A stretch of 64,000 nucleotides of DNA, from assembly GCA_031213475.1 (NCBI GenBank), contig JARUPZ010000018.1:2914733-2978732 (forward strand), written 5' to 3'. Under the pieces are notes generated by a model. That model searched no databases. It worked only from the letters and a program-made list of their open reading frames with translations, and was not told where the DNA came from. Positions 23,213 to 33,053 of the stretch are shown in pieces. This DNA is from Nereocystis luetkeana. Taxonomy: Eukaryota; Sar; Phaeophyceae; Laminariales; Laminariaceae. A program made the translations under genes and the position numbers. Every line of letters starts with the position of its first letter. Position 1 is the stretch's first letter.

Positions 23213-26200
23213 GCGGCGAAAAACGAAAAAACTGCATGTGGCGCATCGCCGGCCCTCCCGCCCCGCCCCGCCCGTTCTCCCGCCCCTCCGGCCCCCGTCT
23301 GTTTCTCACATGGTCGTCCCCGTGATGACGCGCGACAGCTCCGAGGAGAGGAACAGCGCCGCGTTCCCCACGTCGTCGTTGTAGAGGTCCTGACACGCAC
23401 AAACACAATACGCGAGGGCGTTGTTTCACAGCGTGTGGGGAGGGGGGTAGGTAGAGCGAGGGGGTAGGTAGGCTTGGGTGAGTTATGGGAGAGGTATGGG
23501 GTAGGGTAGGGTAGGGTAGGGTGGGGTGGGGTGGAGTGAGGTGGAGTGAGGTGGGGTGAGGGTGGGCGACAGGGAGCGGGGAGATGGAGGAAGGAGTAGG
23601 GTGGGATCGGGGCGGGGTGGTGAGGGAGAGGGGGGAATAAGAAGGGGGTGGGCGAGGCATCGCATCGAAAAGCCGAAGGGCAGCGAAGGAAATTCGGCCT
23701 CCCCGAGGGTGCCCCGAGGGTGCACTACCTATGTCAGAATAACAGCTCGTATCTATGGAAATGGAAACAGCATGGGGTTGACCGATAATTGAACCTCGCG
23801 GAAATGACAAAACCACAAAACCTGATAAGGGGAAAAAAAAGGGCGCGCGGCGCAGCGTGATACGGCGTGGCGCGGCGCACGCATGTCTCGCGGTGGCATC
23901 CATCGACGGTGCCTTCACGCGCCCAGCTGATGAACACAAAAAATACATACGAAGCATGCATGTATGTATTTTCAATGCATCACTCTTGCCACATATTAAT
24001 CGCAGACCAGTTGCTCCACGCGCTCTCCCTGTGCGGCGGCCGACCTTCCCTTTTGGTTCACTGTACAGTATCCACATACCTATGCACACATAAAGCGTTG
24101 CTGGTGCTGCTCATGCTATGCTGCGCGTGGGCTAGACCGGGTTTAGCGACCGTAGGGCTGAAAAGAGAGGACGGGGTCGCAGGTGAGGGACTCAACGAAA
24201 AACTGGGGGGGGGCGGGGGGGGGGGGGCGTTCCAGCTGTCGCGAAAGAAAAAACATTTGGTGTGATTGCCGCCGTCGGTCCCTCGCTTACTGTCTTCGCC
24301 GGTGATTGAAATATATAGCGGGCTGAAGGCCAACGCCCAGCCCACGAAGAGCTAGCGACCAGCACGCAGCGCTAACGACCAGCGACTACAGATTCACAGC
24401 AGAAATTACTGCTGTACCCGGGTCACGTCATCAGAGTATTTACGAAGAATCTGGTTGGGTGGGCTTGGGTTGGGTTAGATTTTTCGTAACCTGTTTCTCA
24501 GCGCCGCTCCGTCCGAAAATACAAGGATTGTTAAAATTAAATATCGATGTACAAACCGCGCTTACATTTGGACACAGAGTGGTACTATATAACAGCAATC
24601 CCAACCCGCGGAAAAATATTTGCTGTGGGAAAAAGTGACCAAAATGACGTTTTTAACTTACAGTATTCTTGGGGTTGGGTAACTCTGTGCGTTGGATAGC
24701 GAACGGAGCAACTTTTGAGTGGCTAGCCTCTTCGGATTCACCCGTTTAAGCAATCAGCTCCTCCTGGTTGTCGGTTTAAACTATTTTTATAACCCGACCA
24801 AATTGGGTTATCGCAAACATCCTATTTCCTGCCTTCGCGAGTGGCAGCGGGCTAAAGGCGAACGACCAGCCCACGAAGAGCTAACGACCAAACCCCAAGG
24901 GGCTGACGACTGGCCCACGAAAAGCTAGCGTACCGGCAAGCAGTGCTAGCGATCAGTGACAACATATTTACAGTACGTAGATAACTACTGAGCCGGGCCA
25001 CTTCATTCCCTGTCTTCGCGGGTGATAGCGAACCAAGAACATAACGACCAGCCCACGAAGAGCTAGCGACCAGCCTACATACGAAGGGCTAACGAACAGC
25101 CAACAGAGCTAACGACCCGACCAGCCGACAAGAGAGCCAGAGACCGGCAGGCAGCGTCAACCACTAGCAAATACATATAATATATATATGTATATATAGA
25201 GAGAGATCAGTTATCTACAAAGCATACAGATCAGTACTATTATTATACCTGGCCGAGGGGAGAGTTGGCCTTGCTGTAGTCGATGGCGTACTCGATGAAT
25301 GTCTTCTTGCCCTTTTCGCCTCCGATGGCCGACGCGGCCCGAGACTTTAGCGGTCCGGCCGAGATGGTGTTGACCCTCACCCCGTGCTTCCGCCCGGCCT
25401 CCCACGCCAGAACACGCGTGTCCGATTCCAGTTGCGCCTTAGCCGAGGACATCCCTCCGCCGTACCCCGGGATAACCTGGCAGAGGTTTCGGGATGGGGA
25501 GGGGGGTAGAGAGAAGGAGGCGGGAGGGTGGGGGTGGGGAGTGGGGGGTTAGGGGGTGTACCCATTGCCATGCATGGCTGTAGTCGCATGACCGGGGGGG
25601 GGAGGTGGAGGGAGAGGGGGAGAAATGGGAGATGGAAGGGGTTAGGACGGGGGGACGGAGGGTGAGGAGTGGGAGCGGGGGGGGGGGGGGGAGGAGGTAA
25701 CTAAGGAGGTAGGGGGGGGGCAAGCAGGGGTCGAATCGGGTGCAGAGGACGCCCAACAGACAAGGGGTCAACTACACATGCGCGTCAGGCGTGTCGATAG
25801 ATGTTTGAGTGCGACAAAAACAAAAAACAAGGCGGCTCCTCACTACTATTACGTATATAACAACAGGGACAAGCAAGGCGGCTACACATTTAGCAGCAGG
25901 GAGAGAAAACAAACAAAAAAATCGTATCATACGCATTGCAGGTTTTAGACGGGAGGGAGTTCCCACCTTCTCGCTGGCGATGTAGGTGAGGGACACCACC
26001 GTTCCGCCCTTGGGCATGATGGGCCCGAACCTCTGGACGAGCGACACCATCGAGTAGGCCGAGGCCGACGACGCCGCGAGGTAACCCCTCCGCGAGGTTT
26101 CCAGCAGTGGCTTGGTCACCTCCGGCCCGTTGGCGAGAGAGTGCACCAAGATGTCTACCTGTTGATGCCCATACATGGATGTACGCACACCCGCGAGGTT

Positions 26201-29200
26201 AAGATGATTATCTTGGTTGGGAAGCGGGGGCGTTTAGCCGGTTCGCGGGGAAAGCGAAATCAGCGTCTGCGCCAGGCCAAACAAGAATCGGGGGAAGAGG
26301 GCAGCGCGAGGGTCATGTATATATGTACCACTGCTGTGGACGGAAATGTAAGGACCACTTGTTCTTCACAAGTACATGCCAACGATCCTTATATTGCCGC
26401 CCAGTGTTGTTCCACGGAACGGGCAGAACCCGGTCAGCACTGGTGAGCCGTCATTTCGACAACCCAAAACCACTTATGTTTTTCTTTTTCATGTTTTGAG
26501 TATCTCTTAGAAAGAAACGAAAAACAGAACGATGATGGACCCACCGGCGACAGATAACATATCGATCTCACACTTGCTGTCTGCTGTAGGTCAATCGCTT
26601 GGGCGAACGAAGCATGGCAGCAAACACACGGTGCCGAAAAAAAAGGGGGAAAAATAATCATACATGTACGTACGAGGTATGTACGGAACACCCCCCCCCC
26701 GAAAAAAACGAACACTCTGTCGGATCTAAACCGGGAAATGACCTGGTGAACGTCAAAATACCGTGCGTTGAACCAAAATCTGCATAAAATGTACTTTGAA
26801 GTACTACTACTACTGTGGCTAAGACTGATGCCTTTTTTCTATATCTACAAGTAGACACTTGAAATCGGAACAGGCTTTCCGGTGGAAACACACAAAACTA
26901 GCACACGCGCTCGGGATGCGGTGCGAGCCGGCCGAGGTCAACCTGCCCGCTCCTGGCAGGGTCGGGAGGGGCGAGCAAGGTGAGGCACGTCCAACATAAC
27001 AGAGCACCGAGAGGTGGACCTCGACTCAAGTTAGCTCGGTTTCGGCTGAAAACCTGGTACAAAATCGACTTTCAAACTGCTGAGAGCCGACCTCTCGTGT
27101 CACTATATAAATTTGTGTACGCCACACAGCGGCCTTCGAGGGGGGACAACACATGGGTTTCCAACCCGTCAGGCGTTTTTACTGTTGTACAACAGTAGTA
27201 CTGTACCTTGCCGTAGTCGGCCTTGATCTGGTCCGACACCTCCTGGATGGTAAAGCCGGAGAGGCCGGCGTACCTCTTGTTAGTCAACACGTCCTCCGGC
27301 ACGTCCTCCACCGCGTCGTACACCGCGTCAAGAGGGTACACCTGTCAAGCAAAAACAAAAAGGTACATGAGAAGAAAAAAATGTTGAACCACAAAAAACA
27401 ACCATATCATAGCCATGTTAAATTTAATTCGACTTGGTCCGGCTGTAACAAAATGGCTGAGTTTATTACCTGACTCAGTTTATTACCTGACTCAATGTTC
27501 ACAGAGTTGGTGAGTGAGCTTACGAGCACACGAGCAAAAAAGCAAACAAGCACACGAGCTAACGAGCACACGAGTAAACGAGCGAACGAGCGAACGAGCA
27601 AACGAGCAAACGAGTGAACTCCACCTTGTCGATCTTGAAGAGCGTGCCGTCCTCCAGCTTCATGTCCTCGTCGAAGGACCCCCTCTTCAGCGACTTCTCG
27701 AAGATGCCGAGCACCGGGGGCCACGTGCCCACCGTCACCGTCGCGCCCGCCTCCGCCAGGGCCTTGCAGATGGCCCACCCGTACCCCGACGAGTCCGCCA
27801 CGCCGGCCACGAAGGCCACCTGAAAAAAAATGAAAACCGAGCCGAACCGCGATTGTGTTGGTGCTGTCGATGTTGATGTTGATGTTGTTGTCGCTGTCGA
27901 TGTTGATGTTGATGTTGTTGTCGCTGTCGATGTTGTTGTTGTTGTTGTTGTTGTTGTTGCTGTCGATGTTGTTGTTGTTGTTGTTGTTGTGGTGGTGACG
28001 ACTGTTGGTGCTCGTTGTTGTTGCTAGTTGTTGGCGCTTGTGCCTTTGGTTTCACAGCAGTTCTTCTTTCGTTTCGTTCTTTGGTACTGCTGCGTTTTGT
28101 GTGTTGTGTTCTGAATGTGTTTGTCTCTTCTTGATTTGTGTTTGCTTGTTTGTTTCTTCCTGATTTGTGTTTTCGCGTATTTTCGTTTTGCTTGTATGTA
28201 TTTTTTGTTTTCTCGTTTCTTCTTGGTTCTCGTGTTGATGTTGTGAACATTTTTGTTTCGTTTCTACTACCTACCCCAAAAACTGCCATTTTCATTGGGT
28301 GCGCCCTTTCGGGTTCGGAGAAAATCGGCTCTGAAAATTAATCCAGGGGGTGTGTTATCTCATCATACGTGTTATACGGTGTTATCCTATCATACGTATT
28401 ATACAGCAGTACGGTGCTGGGGGGGGGGTGTTACAGGGTGGGCTATTGATAGGCGAATTCTGGAGTTCCCGTGAAAATGGAAATTCAACCTTTTGAGTTC
28501 GCTTTCAGACAAAACACCAATAACAATGCAGTTTTATGACGTAAAAAAGTGGCGCTTGCCCCCAGCGCGTTTTTTCAATTTTATCGATTTTATGTTCCCT
28601 TGCGATCGAAAGTGGTCCTGACGACGATGGCAGCAGACAAGAAAAAAGAAAAAGCTGGTGTTCCAAAGCCGTCGATTTCTGAGGGCAAGATACAGACTGG
28701 ACTCATACGGGATTATACTGGTGCGTACACCTTCTTTTCTTGCGGGCTCAACGCTCTTTACGGTATTACGGGGGCCCATAGTTAATAGGACCAGATATTG
28801 TTCGTAAAAATGGTTAAATATAAAGGTTTTTATGTCTACCATAGGTCCTACTAACTATGGTCCCCCGTAATAGTAGTCCGCTTTGACTCGCAACCGAGGC
28901 CCGTCAACCATAACACCAGAGTCGAAAAAATGTTCAACGATAGGGGTAGATACGTACCGGGTAGCACTTTTTGCGTCGCGAGGCAATATATTTCTGACTG
29001 ATGGTGCTGGTGTACCCAATATCATTTGTTTTTCAAAATCATAGCTATTATTAATAATAATACCTTTGGGTTCGAACCATTTTTGGGCGCAGTCCCACGA
29101 ACACCCTTCGAGCGCAGGCCGCGAGCGAAGCGAGCCACACGCTAAGTCGAACGCGCACATACCAAATACCGATCGAGCGAAGGGCTGCTACCGCTGTCTC

Positions 29201-32200
29201 TGCTCCCCCTATGTACCTTCTGCCGCAACTGTGTCAGTGGGCTGCGTTGGTGTGGAGAACAACGTTTTGTACTCGCGTTGGGAGTCGGTCGTGTTTCGGT
29301 GCAGTCTACCAGGTACCTGCGAGTCTACAGCAGTAATCACAGACAACACAACACACAGCAGCCGTGTTTCAAGTTGTCGTTCGCTGTCCTTCGTGCTACT
29401 ACTGCTGCTGCTGCTCCTCCTGTGCTGCTTCTTCCTCTTCCTGCTGCCGCTGTTTCGGCGGCTATCTTTGAGAAGGCAGTGTGTACGAGAGCTATCCTAT
29501 AGCAGTTGTGCGTACGGCTGCTGTATCTATGTACTACTTTATGTATCGTATGATACATACCACCCACCAGCACCCGACTAGCGCGAACCTCCTCTTCACC
29601 GAAGCGAGCCACCGAAATCCTTGACAATGTGCGGTGACATACAGTAGTACCTGGTATCACGGCCAACAAATCCCTGCAGAGGGGACTTCCCTTCATCCAC
29701 GAATTACCAAAGCAAAGCGAAGACCCACATGGCTGCGACATATCAATAGCTCCCACTCACACAATACGTACAACTCCCTCAAAGCGCCTTCTCGCCAAAG
29801 CCAGCCAGCAGCACCCTGGCCCAAAGCCAGCCACCATCACCCTGACTTTTCTCTACCAACACGACTCCCGTAAACACAGTGACACTCACACAAAACCAGT
29901 CGGTCTATGCATTGCGAGCCACCAAAACACTGTTGACTTCGCTTACCAACACAGGACCCCCGCAAACTGCCTTCTAGACAAAGCGAGCCCCAGAAACATG
30001 TGACTCCGCTCTTACCAACACACGACTCGCGGAAACTGCCTTCTCGCCAAAGCGAGCCACCAAAACACTGTCTTGTGACCTCATCTTAGCAGCTTGAGAC
30101 TCCCGTCAACTGCCTCCCCGACGACGGGAGCCACCAAAACACTGCTGTGACATCACACAAAACTCTTCACCCTCCTCGGTTTATGATTTTTTCAACAACA
30201 GTTTTAACCCTTTCAGGACTACTGCTGTGTCCCGTTTTGGGGGCAACCACCCAAATTACAAGTTGCTACGTCCCCGAAACGGGACAGCGGTCCTGAAAGG
30301 ATCAACAGTGGACCTACATAGTCCAGGCCACAAGATTGATTGCTCGTCGGATTAAGCACAGACTTTTCACATCCAGCAGAGGTTACCAGTTTCTTCCGAG
30401 ATTTAGGGTCTCGTTGGTTTATTTGGGTGAGGAGTAGGGGTTCGCTCTGATTGGCTTTACTGTTTAGGATAAGGGGTACGGCAACGGGTCAGCTACTATC
30501 CGTCTCGTACAGGCAGTGTGTCAACCATTTTCTCGGATAAGTGGTATGCAACCCTCTTTCTTCGAGCCGCTTTTGGGTGACTTACTAGCTGCTACCAGGG
30601 TAGTAGATACCATGGTAGAGCTTTCCAAGCGAGGAGCCTCAGAAAATTCTCAGAAAATTGCAGGTGCACACCCATCTACCGTGCTGAACCGGTATTATAT
30701 AATGTTATAATGTAACAAGCAGCATGCGTCAACTGGTAAACTGCCTCCCCATATCTGCGCGTACAATAAAAACAGTCATGGTTGTCTCGTTGGCACCCTG
30801 CGGCAGGACCGCAGAGCCAGGCTTGCTGCACCGTGCGGTTCAACGATTTCGTATTACATGATTGGCCAAAGTGGTTGTCCAAACGTGTATCATATCCCTG
30901 ATTCCTGTCCTGTTGTTACTTACGTACCAGGGAAGACGCAGTACGGATCACAGATACTCTATGCCCCGTTTCTGGTTTCGGATCGTTGAGGTTTGGGATT
31001 CGATCAGAATCCTTTCGACTTCCGACTACTATTACTAGTCGACCGAAAAAACATATCATCGAGTACAAGAAGCAAGCGTACGTAGGATCTCAAACGAAAA
31101 TTACCCCTTTTTTTACTTTTTTACGAACGAAAACGATGTTCCAATTGGTCAGCTTGGCTTTGGCTGCGTACGTGAAGGCACCCATCTTCTTTCCTTCAAC
31201 AGCAGTCCCTGGTACCCTATTATACGAGTATTCTATTACGGGGGACCAAAGTGAATAGGACCGAATATTATTGGTAAAAACAGCGAAATATATAGGTTTT
31301 AGTGTGTACCGTAGGTCCTATTTAATATGGTCCCCCGTAAATAGTTCATGTTGCCGGGTGGGAGCCGCATAATCTCGCATGATCTAGCAGATGTTTCCCG
31401 GATTGGATCTGTACCATACATATCATCCACAACATACGTATCATAGCGGCAGGTAGGTTAAGATCTGCAAACACAGAACAGTAGATGATCTGCAGCAGTA
31501 GATAGATAGATATATCGTGATCTGTTCAATATGTACCAGGTATACTGTAGTAGTGTTGTACGACCCATGTTATACACATACTTCTTCGAACGTACAGCAG
31601 TAGGCAGAGACGCGGCCTTGGCGCTGCATCGCTGGAGAGATGCGACGTTTTCGTTTGCGGTGTCGCCAGCCCAAGGATGGCGGGCACACTGCTGCTATAA
31701 TACCTGTACTGGTGCCGTTGTGCTCATGTTCTCACGAGCACAGACCAGGCAACAAGGAAGGGGTACCTGGTCGTGAACATATTTGTATAGCGCAGAATTC
31801 TGTCCGGGAATGTAAGTACCCTTTGATTGTTAAAATAAGTATTCAAAAGTTCCTTATATTTCCGGACATATTGTATAAAAGGCAAAGCTCCATCCCACTT
31901 CTGCTGTTGTAATGCTTGTATCGTAGCGTTGCTTGACCAGATAAATAATGAGAAAAAACAACGCATGGAAGTACCGAACGAAGTACCAGGAGCAGCAGCG
32001 CGTATAGGAGCAACGAGTGCAGAAGCAAATTTACGCTACGTAGCTATCGAGAACGGTCGTTTGGGGTGAAGGGGTGGCGAGGGAGGGGTAGCAAAGGCAT
32101 TCGGACGTGTTGCTCACCTTGCCGGTGAGGTCGATGCCCTTCGACATGGTGACCGCAGGAGCATGAGCAGAGGAGGGTCTGCCCGCCGCAGAGACCGGCG

Positions 32201-32637
32201 CTACAGCTTGTACCCTGCCCAGAGACAGCCACACGGAGACATTTTGAGGGAGAAGAGAGAACATTTTTGACGCGCGAAAGGTGCAGCTCACAAGCGATTG
32301 CAAGCGTAGCAACGTTGCTGCAAATGGCAAACACAACAGCAAAGAAGACCCATACAGGCAACGCTAGGCCTATATCCTCTCAGGAACAACGAATCTGTTG
32401 ATACATCAGCAGAGAGGAGGGGGGGGCTCAGACAGGCAGGCACGTAGCAGCACACTTTATGAGAAGAACATAAGGGGAACAACACGACCGAGAAAACCAG
32501 GGGACATGTAACTTCGTCCACCAAAAGAAGTACCTGCTCGCGAAGGAGGAAGAACGGAGGGCGGCCTGCGGGCCTACCACGAAGCATTCGGAAGGGGCGA
32601 TCCCCGCCGCCAGAGCGAACAGAGAGATAATCTTCAT
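21710..32637 (-). CDS. FABI: Plastid enoyl-[acyl-carrier-protein] reductase (NADH), FabI type, 8 exons
   Basis: It catalyses the last reduction of each type II fatty-acid elongation cycle (trans-2-enoyl-ACP to acyl-ACP, using NADH) in the plastid stroma. Exons on the minus strand are 32637-32534, 32214-32118, 27819-27625, 27341-27207, 26158-25967, 25476-25249, 23389-23310 and 21782-21710. All introns are GT-AG, the phases agree, and 1104 nt give 367 aa plus TGA. Residues 1-18 form a signal peptide and Phe19 starts a Ser/Ala-rich transit peptide. The nucleotide-binding [11 protein letters not shown] lies near residues 73-83. The catalytic set [22 protein letters not shown] puts Tyr236, Tyr246 and Lys254 with the 10 and 8 residue spacing of plant ENR. 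The C-terminus has the family motif [10 protein letters not shown]. The sequence is closest to plant/apicomplexan enzymes, as expected for a plastid gene. Confidence 0.95.
21783..23309 (-). other. FABI: FABI intron 7 with inverted repeat and CAG microsatellite
   Basis: It contains a family D copy with its G run (21790-21982), a long inverted repeat (21983-22270 with 22555-22812) and a CAG tract (23166-23211). Confidence 0.75.
21983..22812. repeat. Long inverted repeat (arms about 270 bp, spacer about 285 bp)
   Basis: CAGCTTGCGACACT at the left is mirrored by AGTGTCGCAAGCTG at the right. CTCCTGCAGGCATC/GATGCCTGCAGGAG and TACGAGAGGAGAGTGCTCGG also pair. Arms are 21983-22270 and 22555-22812. 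Confidence 0.85.
23310..23389 (-). CDS. FABI: FABI exon 7: [16 protein letters not shown]
   Basis: Acceptor GCGTGTCAG, donor GTGAGA, 26 codons plus [22 protein letters not shown] then VITGTT is the conserved late helix and strand of FabI. The split codon completes as Met344 across the next intron. Confidence 0.94.
23390..25248 (-). other. FABI: FABI intron 6, minisatellite-rich
   Basis: It contains a G-rich GGGTA/GGGTGGAGTGA minisatellite (about 23490-23600), and 24320-25160 is built from degenerate copies of an ACGACCAGCCCACGAAGAGC-like unit. No gene is seen. Confidence 0.7.
24320..25160. repeat. Degenerate minisatellite, ACGACCAGCCCACGAAGAGC units
   Basis: Blocks at 24320-24390, 24845-24960 and 25030-25160 repeat CCCACGAAGAGCTAGCGACC with changes. 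Confidence 0.8.
25249..25476 (-). CDS. FABI: FABI exon 6: catalytic PGY / SSAK and [12 protein letters not shown]
   Basis: 76 codons, acceptor CCTCTGCCAG, donor GTATAA. It carries [20 protein letters not shown] (Tyr246 and Lys254) and [19 protein letters not shown], the substrate-loop region, ending NSPLGQ. Confidence 0.96.
25967..26158 (-). CDS. FABI: FABI exon 5: [10 protein letters not shown] to SLTYIASEK
   Basis: 64 codons, acceptor CATCAACAG, donor GTGGGA. It contains [31 protein letters not shown] and SLTYIASEK. The Tyr of SLTY (residue 236) is the first of the two active-site tyrosines. Confidence 0.96.
27207..27341 (-). CDS. FABI: FABI exon 4: VYPLDA...NKRYAG segment
   Basis: 45 codons, acceptor GCTTGACAG, donor [25 protein letters not shown] then [15 protein letters not shown] is the insert-bearing region shared with plant and apicomplexan enzymes and absent from E. 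coli FabI. Confidence 0.95.
27505..27616. repeat. Octamer minisatellite (ACGAGCAA-like) at an exon border
   Basis: About 13 ACGAG(C/T)(A/G)AA units end three bases before the FABI exon 3 donor. Confidence 0.88.
27625..27819 (-). CDS. FABI: FABI exon 3: NADH-binding Rossmann fold
   Basis: 65 codons. The acceptor is a T run then CAG; the donor GTGGAG sits against a minisatellite. It carries [20 protein letters not shown] (glycine motif) and [20 protein letters not shown], typical of plant/apicomplexan FabI. Confidence 0.95.
28764..28872. repeat. MITE family A copy 6
   Basis: TATTACGGGGGCCCATAG to GGTCCCCCGTAATA. Confidence 0.87.
29590..30170. repeat. Minisatellite with unit of about 70 bp
   Basis: Units repeat AAAGCGAGCCACCAAAACAC and ACACGACTC-CG-AAACTGCC; about six units. 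Confidence 0.8.
30204..30304. repeat. Palindromic family B copy
   Basis: TTAACCCTTTCAGGACTACT to GACAGCGGTCCTGAAAGGAT. Confidence 0.8.
31234..31343. repeat. MITE family A copy 7
   Basis: TATTACGGGGGACCAAAG to GGTCCCCCGTAAATA. Confidence 0.87.
32118..32214 (-). CDS. FABI: FABI exon 2: end of transit peptide and start of mature enzyme
   Basis: After acceptor GGGCAG it reads [20 protein letters not shown] then [12 protein letters not shown], with donor GTGAGC. The DLTGK end leads into the dinucleotide-binding fold of exon 3. Confidence 0.92.
32534..32637 (-). CDS. FABI: FABI exon 1: bipartite plastid targeting presequence
   Basis: The ATG at 32637 starts [18 protein letters not shown] then [17 protein letters not shown] hydrophobic signal peptide is followed by Phe at the likely cleavage site and a Ser/Arg transit peptide, the arrangement used for secondary red plastids. 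The donor is AG|GTACTT, and the split codon gives Arg35. Confidence 0.92.
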
Positions 32638-32921
32638 GGTTTCGAGCACAACGCAGGGAGATGTGCGGTGGTGTTTGGGTGTTGCAGCAAGCGCAGTTGG
32701 CGCCGCAGTAACCCTTTTTCTAGTCCATTCTGATTGGTTTATTTTACCGAATAATTCCCCCGATTGCGCCGCACTTGCCTCCTGCCTCCTGCCCTGCTGC
32801 CGCGAGCTGCGGTGAGCTGTGAGCTGCGAGACCACAGCAGGCTGCAGTGTGTTTTGCAGGAGAAATTACCTGTGTCCTGTGTCTACTTCTCGCCGTAGGA
32901 ACGGCAACGTCGAAAGCTGGA
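32638..32921. promoter_or_regulatory. Candidate bidirectional promoter, CCAAT box at 32733-32737
   Basis: 284 bases separate the FABI ATG on the minus strand from the candidate presequence ATG on the plus strand. TGATTGGTTT carries ATTGG, which is CCAAT read towards FABI about 100 bases from its ATG. No TATA box is evident. Confidence 0.4.
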
Positions 32922-33053
32922 ATGTCGCGCACCGTCTTGATATCCGCTTCGGTGTCAACGGCAAGGCGAAATCGATCGCTGCTCCTCTCGAGACGTGCCT
33001 CGTCCCCGAAGCGCTTGCTATTGACATTGAGTCAGCACAAGAACAACGCCAAG
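32922..33053 (+). CDS. Candidate first exon: mitochondrial-type presequence (possibly of the ADCK1-like gene)
   Basis: ATG at 32922 then 44 codons ending at GTATGA in phase 0. It reads MSRTVLISASVSTARRNRSL then LLSRRASSPKRLLLTLSQ and HKNNAK. It has many Arg/Ser/Leu, no Asp or Glu and an amphipathic pattern, as expected for mitochondrial import. ADCK1 proteins are mitochondrial, and the next plus-strand gene is ADCK1-like, so this is its natural first exon. The exon or exons joining it to 35004 are not settled. Confidence 0.45.

Larger units (their letters stand above)
27820..32117 (-). other. FABI: FABI intron 2 (4.3 kb)
   Basis: It contains a GTT/GATGTT repeat (27855-28020), two family A MITEs (28764-28872, 31234-31343), a minisatellite with a unit of about 70 bp (29590-30170) and a family B copy (30204-30304). 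No gene is seen. Confidence 0.7.
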
